The notes under the pieces: model-generated
Told to the model about the DNA's origin: nothing
What the model saw: only the letters and a program-made list of their open reading frames with translations
Databases searched by the model: none
Source: an uncultured Parabacteroides sp.
GTDB lineage: Bacteria > Bacteroidota > Bacteroidia > Bacteroidales > Tannerellaceae
Direction of reading: 5' to 3'
Assembly (NCBI GenBank): GCA_946055095.1
Contig: CAMGEM010000004.1
Coordinates: 1 to 41,146, forward strand
DNA: 41,146 bases
Program-made: the position numbers and the translations under genes
In this document: piece after piece, positions 33,252 to 41,146 of the stretch
Layout of the letters: each line of letters starts with the position of its first letter
Numbering within the stretch: position 1 is the first letter of the stretch

Positions 33252-35495
33252 ATGGATATGGTTTTCTTGGGGATAGTCATCTTCCTCTTCTTGTTAGCGA
33301 TTTTCGACCTCTCTGTGGGGGTGAGTAACGACGCGGTCAACTTCTTGAACTCGGCGATTGGTGCCAAGGCCGCTTCCTTTCGTACGATCATCACGATTGC
33401 GGCGATCGGTGTGTTTATGGGTGCGGCGATGAGTAATGGCATGATGGACATCGCACGGCACGGTATCTTCCGACCGGAGTATTTTCATTTTTATGAGCTG
33501 ATCTGTATCTTCATGGCGGTGATGACCACCGACATTGTGCTGCTCGATGTGTTTAACTCATTGGGTATGCCTACCTCTACCACGGTTTCGATGGTGTTCG
33601 AGCTGTTGGGAGCCAGCTTTGCATTGGCCATCTGGAAAGTGGCGGCAGACACTACGGGGTTGACCTTCCTTGACCTGTTGAACACGGAGAAGGCATTGTC
33701 TGTGATCTTGGGTATCTTCCTCTCGGTGGGTATCGCCTTTTTCTTCGGTTCGTTGGTGCAATACCTGACTCGCCTCTTCTTCTCGTTTGACTATCGGCGT
33801 AAATTGGCTTGGAAGATCGGTATCTTCGGTGGCGTGGCTACCACGGCGATCATCTATTTCCTTTTGATCAAGGGTGTGAAAGATTTGGCGTTCATGACGC
33901 CGGATAACAAGGCGTGGGTGAATGCGCATACGCCGATGATCATCATGGGTTGCTTGGTGGGCTTCACCTTGCTGATGCAGCTGCTCCACTGGTGTCGGGT
34001 GAATGTCTTCAAGATTGTGGTGTTGCTGGGCACTTTCGCTTTGGCGATGGCTTTCGCTGGCAATGACTTGGTGAACTTTATCGGTGTGCCTTTGGCCGGT
34101 TTCTCCGCTTATCAAGACTATGCGGCCAATGGCATCGGCGATCCGAATAACTTCTTGATGGGTTCGTTGAACGAGCCGGCACGTACGCCGATCGTTTTCC
34201 TCATAGCTGCGGGTGCGATCATGGTCTATTCGTTGGCTACTTCTAAGAAGGCGTATAATGTGGTAAAAACCTCGGTCGATTTGGCGCGGCAGGATGTAGG
34301 GGATGAGATGTTTGGTTCCTCACGGGTGGCGCGCTCGCTGGTGCGTCGTTTCATCTTGGTGTCTAACTGGGTCGTAACGGTGACTCCTGCGCCTGTACGG
34401 ACATGGGTGAACAGCCGATTCAACACGGAGGAGAGTATCATGGAGCAGGGCGCAGCCTTCGACTTGGTGCGTGCCTCGATCAATCTGGTGCTGGCCGGTT
34501 TGTTGGTGGCGTTGGGTACCTCGTTGAAACTTCCGCTCTCAACCACTTACGTGACATTCATGGTAGCGATGGGTACCTCATTGGCCGATCGGGCTTGGGG
34601 TCGTGAGACGGCGGTCTTCCGTATCACCGGTGTGCTGAGTGTGATCGGTGGTTGGTTCATCACGGCTGGTGCGGCGTTTATCGCGGCTGCATTGGTGGTT
34701 TCCGTGATGTATTTCGGTGGCAAGTTGGCGATTCTCTGTATGGCCGTGTTGGCTGTCTTCCTGTTGATCCGTAGCAATATCCGCTATGCCCGCAAGAAGC
34801 AGGAGGAGCAGAAAGATCAGCTCTTCTTCGCCATGTTGGAGAGTGACAACAAGGAGGAGGTCTGGACGATGCTTCGCCAGCACATCAACAAGGAGCAGCA
34901 TCGCTTCTTGGAGTATGCCATGTCGCTCTATCAACAGATCACGAATGGCTTCTTGGAAGAGGATTTGCGCACCCTGCGTAAGGCGGAACGTTCGCTGACC
35001 GACGAGAAGAGCGTGCTGAAGAACGTACGTCGGAAGGAGACGCTTTGCTTGCGTCGTGTGCCTAAGGACATCGCCATCGAGAACAACACTTGGTTCCATT
35101 TGGGCTGCAATAGCTGTACAGGCATCATGTATAACCTGCGCCGTATGGCGGAGATTTGTCGGGAGCATGTGGATAACAATTTCATGCCGTTGCCGGCTCG
35201 TTATGCGGAGGAATTGAAGCCGTTGCGTGATCGTATCTTGGTGCTTTTTGAGCGTGCCACAGCGATTTGGGAGCAAGGGGCGTATGAGGAGACGATTGCG
35301 TTGCGCAGCGAGTGCGAGGAGATGAAAACGGTGATCTCCGAGCGTTGCAAAGCACTCTTCCGGCAGATCCAAGAGGATGATCCTGCGCAGTTGACAGTGA
35401 TTTATGTGTATCTGAATATGTTGCAAGAGTCGCAGGAGATGTTGAGCGTCTTGCGTCAGCTGTTGCGTAGTGGGCGAAAGATCCAATTGGCATAA
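33252..35495 (+). CDS. PiT-family inorganic phosphate transporter with C-terminal PhoU-like domain
   Basis: DLSVGVSNDAVNFLNSAIGAKAASFRTIITIAAIGVFMGAAMS, AMAFAGNDLVNFIGVPLAGF, GTSLKLPLSTTYVTFMVAMGTSLADRAWGRE. About 220-aa helical cytoplasmic tail from roughly residue 520. Confidence 0.93.
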   Translation: MDMVFLGIVIFLFLLAIFDLSVGVSNDAVNFLNSAIGAKAASFRTIITIAAIGVFMGAAMSNGMMDIARHGIFRPEYFHFYELICIFMAVMTTDIVLLDVFNSLGMPTSTTVSMVFELLGASFALAIWKVAADTTGLTFLDLLNTEKALSVILGIFLSVGIAFFFGSLVQYLTRLFFSFDYRRKLAWKIGIFGGVATTAIIYFLLIKGVKDLAFMTPDNKAWVNAHTPMIIMGCLVGFTLLMQLLHWCRVNVFKIVVLLGTFALAMAFAGNDLVNFIGVPLAGFSAYQDYAANGIGDPNNFLMGSLNEPARTPIVFLIAAGAIMVYSLATSKKAYNVVKTSVDLARQDVGDEMFGSSRVARSLVRRFILVSNWVVTVTPAPVRTWVNSRFNTEESIMEQGAAFDLVRASINLVLAGLLVALGTSLKLPLSTTYVTFMVAMGTSLADRAWGRETAVFRITGVLSVIGGWFITAGAAFIAAALVVSVMYFGGKLAILCMAVLAVFLLIRSNIRYARKKQEEQKDQLFFAMLESDNKEEVWTMLRQHINKEQHRFLEYAMSLYQQITNGFLEEDLRTLRKAERSLTDEKSVLKNVRRKETLCLRRVPKDIAIENNTWFHLGCNSCTGIMYNLRRMAEICREHVDNNFMPLPARYAEELKPLRDRILVLFERATAIWEQGAYEETIALRSECEEMKTVISERCKALFRQIQEDDPAQLTVIYVYLNMLQESQEMLSVLRQLLRSGRKIQLA

Positions 35496-35502
35496 ATGGT
35501 GT

Positions 35503-35530
35503 GTAGAGACGTAGCGTGCTACGTCTCTGC
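35503..35530. repeat. Palindromic repeat copy 1 (GTAGAGACGTAGCGTGCTACGTCTCTGC)
   Basis: 11-bp arms AGAGACGTAGC / GCTACGTCTCT around GT; shares its sequence with 38590-38623. Confidence 0.9.
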
Positions 35531-35590
35531 TTTTGTGTAAGGTGAATGAGGAATATAAGGAGTTAATAAGTTAAGATAGTAAGGTTTTAT

Positions 35591-37711
35591 ATGGCACGAA
35601 AGAAAATTGAGACAGCCGTACTGGAAGGGGAGACCCTTCCGCGCGACATCAGTTGGATGTATTTCAATCGGCGCATCTTGCAGGAGGCGATGCGTGAGGA
35701 GGTGCCGGTGTTGGAACGGTTGAGTTTCCTGGGCATCTACTCGAACAATCTGGATGAGTTTTTCCGGGTGCGTGTGGCTACGTTGAGCCGTATTGCGGAG
35801 AGTGAGGAGAAATCCGCGAAGGCGGAGCGAGATGAGGCCCGTGCGATCTTGAAAGAGATCAACAAGCTGAACACTCGTTATGCGAAAAGTTATGAGGAGG
35901 CGATTCAAGCTGTCACCGAGGCGTTGCGTAACGAGCAGATCCACATAGTTGATAACGAGCAGCTGGATGAGGCGCAACAGCGGTTCGTACATGACTTTTA
36001 CTACGAAAAGCTGAACGGACAGCTGCAGCCGGTCTGGTTGTCAGAGATCAAGCAGATCGACAGCGAGACGGACGAGGATATTTATTTGGCGATCAAGATG
36101 CGGAGGGCAGAGAACAAGAAGGAGGCGGCCTATGCCATCTTGGCGTTGCCGGTGGCCTTGGCCGGGCGTTTTGTGCGCTTGCCCGACAAAGAGGGGCAAT
36201 GCTACATCACCTATCTGGATGACGTGATCCGCCTTTGCTTGCCGCTCATCTTCCGGGGCTTGCCCTATACCCGTTTTGAGGCCTACGCCTTCAAGTTCAC
36301 GAAAGATGCGGAGATGGAGATCGACAACGACCTGCGCAACGGCACTCTGCAGAAGATCTCCAAAGGTGTCAAGAGCCGTAAACGGGGTGAGCCTTTACGG
36401 GTGATCTATGATGCGGAGATGCCCAAAGATCTGTTGAAACGTTTGATGAACCGGTTGAATCTCGATAAGTTAGACACCGTGCAGGCAGGCGGGCGGTACC
36501 ACAATCACAAGGATTTGATGCGTTTCCCCGACTGCGGCCGGAAAGACCTGAAATACCCCCGTTGGACACCCATTCGCAAGCAGGAGTTGTCAGGCCCGGA
36601 AAGTCTGTTGGAGCAGATCCGGGAGCGGGATCGCTTCTTGCATGTGCCCTACCACGATTTCGATGGCTATCTGCGGGTGTTGCAGGAGGCGGCCTTGAAC
36701 AAGGAGGTGCGCAGCATCAAGACCACCCTCTATCGGTTGGCGAAAGACTCAAAGGTGGTGAAAGCCTTGATCGCCGCTGCCCGCAATGGCAAGAAGGTGA
36801 CGGTGGTGATCGAGCTGTTGGCTCGTTTCGATGAGGCCTCCAACATTGGCTGGTCAAAGCAGTTGCAAGATGCGGGTGTGCATGTGATCTTTGGTGTGGA
36901 GGGATTGAAAGTGCACTCCAAGATCACCCATATCCAGATGCGATCCGGAAAAGACATCGCTTGCGTGAGCACCGGCAATTTCCATGAGGGGAATGCCCGG
37001 ATGTACACCGATTGCATCCTGATGACGGCCAACCCGAAACTGACGCAAGAGGTGGCCGCTGTCTTCAATTTCATCGAGCGCCCCTATGCTCCGGTTCGTT
37101 TCAAGGAGTTGTTAGTATCGCCCAACGAGATGAAACAGAAGTTTGTCCGATTGATTAATCAAGAGATCAAGAACCAGCGAGCCGGATTGCCCGCTTATAT
37201 CAAGATGAAGGTGAACCATATCACCGATCCCGTGATGGTGGACAAGCTGTATGAGGCCGCACGTGCAGGTGTGAAGATCGAGCTGTTGGTACGTGGCAAC
37301 TGTGCACTGGTCAACAGTGGCCAAGCCGGGGAGCCGATCCGTATCGTGGGCATCATCGACCGCTACTTGGAACATGCCCGCATCTTCTGTTTCTGCAACA
37401 ACGGGGCGGAGAAGATCTTCATGGGATCGGCCGACTGGATGCCTCGTAACTTGGATAACCGCATTGAGGTGGTGACTCCTGTTTATGATCCCGTGGTCAA
37501 GGAGGAGTTGCGTCGGATTGTCGATTTCGGGTTGCGTGACACCCGTCAAGGGCGTATCGTGGATGGCACGGACAGCAATGTGATCCAATCGAGTGGCGAA
37601 CAGGAGCCTTTCCGTTCGCAAGAGGCGCTTTACAACTTCTATGTGCAACAAGAACAACCCGTGAAAGAGGAGGGAAAAGATGGAGAAAGCAAAGACGTAT
37701 GCGGCGATTGA
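35591..37711 (+). CDS. ppk1: Polyphosphate kinase 1
   Basis: ISWMYFNRRILQEAMREEVPVLERLSFLGIYSNNLDEFFRVR, VPYHDFDGYLRVLQEAALNKEVRSIKTTLYRL, KVHSKITHIQM, IFCFCNNGAEKIFMGSADWMPRNLDNRIEV. Confidence 0.97.
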   Translation: MARKKIETAVLEGETLPRDISWMYFNRRILQEAMREEVPVLERLSFLGIYSNNLDEFFRVRVATLSRIAESEEKSAKAERDEARAILKEINKLNTRYAKSYEEAIQAVTEALRNEQIHIVDNEQLDEAQQRFVHDFYYEKLNGQLQPVWLSEIKQIDSETDEDIYLAIKMRRAENKKEAAYAILALPVALAGRFVRLPDKEGQCYITYLDDVIRLCLPLIFRGLPYTRFEAYAFKFTKDAEMEIDNDLRNGTLQKISKGVKSRKRGEPLRVIYDAEMPKDLLKRLMNRLNLDKLDTVQAGGRYHNHKDLMRFPDCGRKDLKYPRWTPIRKQELSGPESLLEQIRERDRFLHVPYHDFDGYLRVLQEAALNKEVRSIKTTLYRLAKDSKVVKALIAAARNGKKVTVVIELLARFDEASNIGWSKQLQDAGVHVIFGVEGLKVHSKITHIQMRSGKDIACVSTGNFHEGNARMYTDCILMTANPKLTQEVAAVFNFIERPYAPVRFKELLVSPNEMKQKFVRLINQEIKNQRAGLPAYIKMKVNHITDPVMVDKLYEAARAGVKIELLVRGNCALVNSGQAGEPIRIVGIIDRYLEHARIFCFCNNGAEKIFMGSADWMPRNLDNRIEVVTPVYDPVVKEELRRIVDFGLRDTRQGRIVDGTDSNVIQSSGEQEPFRSQEALYNFYVQQEQPVKEEGKDGESKDVCGD

Positions 37712-38579
37712 CATTGGTTCTAATGCCGCACGTTTGTTGATTAAACGTATCGACCGCAACGCTACCCAAAAGAGTGATTTCAAGAAGCTGTTGCTCTTGC
37801 GTGTGCCGCTCCGGTTAGGCTTCGATGTATTTAAGGAGGGCAAGCTCTCGAAGAAAAAGATGGAGCAGGTGGTGCGCCTGCTCAAGGCCTATCGGCAGCT
37901 GATGAAAATCTACGACGTGGAGACCTATCGAGCTTGTGCGACCTCAGCCATGCGAGATGCCAAGAATGGCCAAGAGGTGTTGCGGGCGGTCAAGAAGGAG
38001 ACCGATATTTCCATCGAGATCATTAGCGGGCAGGAGGAGGCACGCATGATCTACGAGAATCATCTGGAGTGTATGCAGGATCGGAAGGGCAACTACATGT
38101 ATGTGGATGTGGGTGGAGGAAGCACGGAGATCAACCTGCTTTCCGACGGTGTGTTGTGTGCCTCGGCCTCCTATAACTTGGGCACGGTGCGCCTGCTGAA
38201 CGATGCGGTCAAGCCGGAGGTCTGGGAGCGGCTATCTGCCGATTTGGCCTCACTGACTCAAGGAATGAAGGAGATCAGCATTATCGGCTCAGGAGGTAAC
38301 ATCAATAAACTCTATCGCTTGGCGGAAAAAAAGGATCGGAAACGGCAATGCTTCACGGTCTCTGCCCTCCAGTCGCTCTATGAGGAGTTGAAACCGCTCA
38401 CGCCGGAGGAGCGCATGGCGCAATATGCCTTGAAACAGGATCGGGCGGATGTGATCGTGCCGGCTGCTCAGATCTTTTTGCGCATTGCGGAGGTGATAGG
38501 GGCTACCCGTATCTTTGTCCCCGTGATCGGATTGGCGGATGGCATCATTGATAACCTGTATTTGGAGGGAAAAAACTAA
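37680..38579 (+). CDS. ppx: Ppx/GppA family exopolyphosphatase (single Ppx-GppA domain, 299 aa)
   Basis: YAAIDIGSNAARLLI, RACATSAMRDAKNGQEVL, ISGQEEARMIYENH, YVDVGGGSTEINLL. Overlaps the ppk end by 32 nt. Confidence 0.93.
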   Translation: MEKAKTYAAIDIGSNAARLLIKRIDRNATQKSDFKKLLLLRVPLRLGFDVFKEGKLSKKKMEQVVRLLKAYRQLMKIYDVETYRACATSAMRDAKNGQEVLRAVKKETDISIEIISGQEEARMIYENHLECMQDRKGNYMYVDVGGGSTEINLLSDGVLCASASYNLGTVRLLNDAVKPEVWERLSADLASLTQGMKEISIIGSGGNINKLYRLAEKKDRKRQCFTVSALQSLYEELKPLTPEERMAQYALKQDRADVIVPAAQIFLRIAEVIGATRIFVPVIGLADGIIDNLYLEGKN

Positions 38580-38589
38580 TTCATTTGTA

Positions 38590-38623
38590 GTAGTAGAGAC
38601 GTAGCGCGCTACGTCTCTACTAC
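38590..38623. repeat. Palindromic repeat copy 2, perfect 34-nt palindrome GTAGTAGAGACGTAGCG|CGCTACGTCTCTACTAC
   Basis: Direct reading: 17-nt arms with no loop, between convergent ppx and cutC. Confidence 0.95.
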
Positions 38624-38625
38624 AT

Positions 38626-39357
38626 TTATACAAATTGTTTCACCTTCTCCCGGTCGGTCTGCACCGTCTCGAACTCGGAGGTAACGGCGCTACTGCCCAT
38701 CGGCACCTCCTCCTTGCGGTAGGCCATTTGGCTATAGACCACGCTTCGGGCAGAGGTGTGGAACTCCTTGGCTCCGGTCTCAGCCTCGATGCGGGCGATG
38801 TTGTTCTCTCGTACGCCACATCCCGGCATGATGATGATGCGCTCTCCCGCACGCTCTACCAATTGTTTTAAGAGGGGAATACCTTTCTCTGCCGTGGATT
38901 GCTGGCCGGAGGTCAAGATACGGTCGCACCCTAATTCGATCAATTGCTCCAAAGCGACAAACGGATCTCTGCAGACATCGAATGCCCGGTGACAAGTGAC
39001 GGAGAGTGGTTTGGCCGCTTCGATCAGCCGACGCATCAAGGGCACGTCAATATCCCCCTCTTTCGTCAAGCAACCGAACACTACCCCATGTACGCCTAAC
39101 TGCTTGCACAGCTCGATGTCGAGCAGCATGGACTGGATCTCAGCCTCCGTGTAGAGGAAATCGCCACCTCGTGGACGGATGATCACATTGATATCAATCT
39201 GGGAGGTCAAGGCTTGTGCGGTCTTGATCTCGCCATAGCTGGGAGTCGTTCCCCCCTCGGGAATGCCAGCGCAGAGCTCCACTCGACTCGCTCCACCGGC
39301 CTCTGCCTCCACGCAACTCCATGCGGAGTTGGCGCAAATCTCAATGATACGTTTCAT
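38626..39357 (-). CDS. cutC: Copper homeostasis protein CutC family
   Basis: EICANSAWSCVEAEAGGASRVELCAGIPEGGTTPSYGEI, INVIIRPRGGDFLYTEAEIQSM, ILTSGQQSTAEKGIPLLKQLV. Confidence 0.95.
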   Translation of the reverse strand: MKRIIEICANSAWSCVEAEAGGASRVELCAGIPEGGTTPSYGEIKTAQALTSQIDINVIIRPRGGDFLYTEAEIQSMLLDIELCKQLGVHGVVFGCLTKEGDIDVPLMRRLIEAAKPLSVTCHRAFDVCRDPFVALEQLIELGCDRILTSGQQSTAEKGIPLLKQLVERAGERIIIMPGCGVRENNIARIEAETGAKEFHTSARSVVYSQMAYRKEEVPMGSSAVTSEFETVQTDREKVKQFV

Positions 39358-39436
39358 ATCGTTATAATTTAAAATGAATAGTCGTGCTACTTACCGATTC
39401 CGTATGGAATCTATGCGCAAAAGTAGGAAAAATCTG

Positions 39437-41146
39437 TCATTTTGCGTACGTATAGAGCTTGCGATAAAAGGGATGGTGAGAGAGGGTGGAGGCATCCCCC
39501 AGGATGATCAGCTTCATGCGGGCACGAGTCATGGCTACGTTCATGCGACGCAGGTCGTTGAGAAAGCCTATCTTCCCCTCTGCGTTGGCACGTACCAAGC
39601 TGATGAGAATCACGTCCCGCTCCTGTCCTTGGAAGCCATCCACCGTATGGATGGTGATGAGGGAGCGGAGGGGCTTGAAGAAGGGGTCTCGTTTGACGAG
39701 CGAACGTAAGTAATAGACCTGTGCCTTGTAGGGGGAGATGATGCCGAAGTCGATGCGCTCTTCCAAGATTCGCTCTTTCGTGATCTTCTCGATGTAGGCT
39801 TTCAGCTGGGTGATCAACAGCTCCGCTTCCGGGCGATTGATGCGGCTTTGCGTCTCTGTATTGAGCTCTTCGGTAACCTCCAGCTCGGCCGTGTCTATCC
39901 AAGTGATCGGGCTATCCCATTGCAGGATGCCCCGATGGCTCACCTCGGGAGCGGCTTTCAGTTTACCCTCGTAGAACCAATCGGAGGAGAAACGCATGAT
40001 GGCCTCGTGCATCCGGTATTGGATGGTGAGCAGGGAGACAGTTTGGGGCCACCGTTCGGCCACTTTTTGTAGGAGCGTTCGGCCTAAGCCACCCCGCTCT
40101 GCCTCTATGCATTTGATAGTAGGGGGCAGTTGCTGGTGGTCTCCGGCCAGGATGACCCGGTCGGCCTTCCCGATAGCGATCCAGCAGGCGGCCTCCAACG
40201 CTTGTGCGGCCTCGTCGATGAAGAGGGTGGTGAAATGGTGGTTGGTCAAGATCCGATTGGCCGCTCCGACCAGCGTGCAGGCCACCACACGGGCCTCGTC
40301 GAAGAGGGCTGCATCAATCTGGATCTCCAGCTCCGTGGCTCTTCCTCGCAAACGGGAGAGGCGGTTGCGCAGGGATTCCCGCTCTGCTCCGCTTCGTTTG
40401 CGCAGAGCCTGCTGTGTCTCTCGAATCGCTTTGCGGATGCCCCATAACTCCGTGTAATCCGGATGGCTCTCAAAACGACGCTCATAGGTGAAGGAGAGCA
40501 TCTTGTCGTTCACTCGGGTGGGATTCCCGATGCGCAGGACGGGGATGCCTCGATCCACCAACTTCTCGGAGATCCAATCGACAGCCGTGTTGCTCTGGGC
40601 GCACACCAACACCTGCGTCTCTCGATGCAGGGTCTCGTAGATCGCCTCCACCAATGTGGTAGTCTTGCCTGTTCCGGGAGGGCCATGCACGATAGCGACC
40701 TCCTTGGCCCCTAACACTTGGTTGACAGCCTGCTCTTGTGAGGGGTTGAGCCAAGGAAAACGGATGGGGAAGAGTTGACGTTGATGTGGAGGCTCTGAGC
40801 CCAGCAGGGTCTCACGCAGGTGAGCCAGCAGGTTATTCTTGGCTGTGAGGGTTTGTTCGAGGGCGGCGAACATCGCTCGATAGCTGGTCTCGTCGAAATA
40901 GAGCTGCACGCCCACCTCCTGACTTTTGCCTTCCAGCTCCACTAAGGCTGCGGGAGAGGGGAGTGCCACCACCATACGATCCTCCTGCACATAGCTGATG
41001 GTGGCTGAGAAGGAGAGGTAGTGCAGTCGTCCGCTCAGGTCGGCGGTGAAAAAACAGACAGGACGACCCGGCTCAAAGTTGTGCTCCACCTCCCGATCCT
41101 GCGTGCGACTCACCTCCACGACCAGCTGGTTCAGGGCATTGTAGTA
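39437..41146 (-). CDS. Superfamily 1 DNA/RNA helicase (IGHMBP2/SMUBP-2-like), 5' end outside window
   Basis: AIVHGPPGTGKTTTLVEAIYETL (Walker A), LFIDEAAQALEAACWIAI, ILAGDHQQLPPTIKC, IHTVDGFQGQERDVILISLVRANAEGKIGFLNDLRRMNVAMTRARMKLIILGD. Frame remains open to 41146 (YYNALNQLV upstream of the ORF-track start). Confidence 0.93.
   Translation of the reverse strand, partial: YYNALNQLVVEVSRTQDREVEHNFEPGRPVCFFTADLSGRLHYLSFSATISYVQEDRMVVALPSPAALVELEGKSQEVGVQLYFDETSYRAMFAALEQTLTAKNNLLAHLRETLLGSEPPHQRQLFPIRFPWLNPSQEQAVNQVLGAKEVAIVHGPPGTGKTTTLVEAIYETLHRETQVLVCAQSNTAVDWISEKLVDRGIPVLRIGNPTRVNDKMLSFTYERRFESHPDYTELWGIRKAIRETQQALRKRSGAERESLRNRLSRLRGRATELEIQIDAALFDEARVVACTLVGAANRILTNHHFTTLFIDEAAQALEAACWIAIGKADRVILAGDHQQLPPTIKCIEAERGGLGRTLLQKVAERWPQTVSLLTIQYRMHEAIMRFSSDWFYEGKLKAAPEVSHRGILQWDSPITWIDTAELEVTEELNTETQSRINRPEAELLITQLKAYIEKITKERILEERIDFGIISPYKAQVYYLRSLVKRDPFFKPLRSLITIHTVDGFQGQERDVILISLVRANAEGKIGFLNDLRRMNVAMTRARMKLIILGDASTLSHHPFYRKLYTYAK

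Noticed and set aside
34578-35486. 302-aa minus-strand ORF opposite the PiT gene, and similar antisense ORFs at 8472..9233, 1843..2514, 2865..3443, 33558..34115 and 37112..37885
   Set aside because: All overlap well-supported genes on the other strand and show no family motifs.
37680-38579. Truncated ppx as a pseudogene
   Set aside because: At 299 aa it lacks the C-terminal HD-like domain of E. coli Ppx, but single-domain Ppx/GppA proteins of this size are normal and the reading frame is intact.

Overview
This 41.1 kb window reads as Bacteroidales core chromosome. The taxon call rests on gene content, TAnnTTTG-type promoter motifs and the atpDC-X-BEFHAG ATP synthase order. Both ends cut through genes: a 3' part of an aspartokinase/homoserine dehydrogenase at the left and the 5' end of a minus-strand helicase at the right. 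Main blocks are: a thrA / phosphoglycerate-mutase-like / thrC threonine operon; a secreted GH2 beta-galactosidase; an ABC-F ATPase; an adaptor + TolC pair with no inner-membrane pump; an MBL-fold hydrolase and an AAA ATPase; pyruvate:ferredoxin oxidoreductase; HAD phosphatase, carbonic anhydrase and Na+/H+ antiporter; LrgA/LrgB; a GNAT + DUF2156 pair; the complete F1Fo ATP synthase operon; a PiT transporter with a PhoU-like tail followed by ppk and ppx; cutC; and a superfamily 1 helicase. I found no rRNA, tRNA, CRISPR array, phage, transposase or obvious defence island. I did not see a clearly new multi-gene system. The best leads are small non-coding structures: a six-unit, about 22-nt-periodic TTGCCC/GGGCAA array behind lrgB; two copies of a GTAGAGACGTAGC palindrome bracketing ppk-ppx; heptamer repeats running into the 3' end of atpA; a possible leader/attenuator upstream of the ABC-F gene; and a degraded AAA-ATPase/PD-(D/E)XK fragment. 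Also notable are the likely non-orthologous homoserine kinase and the pump-less TolC/adaptor pair.
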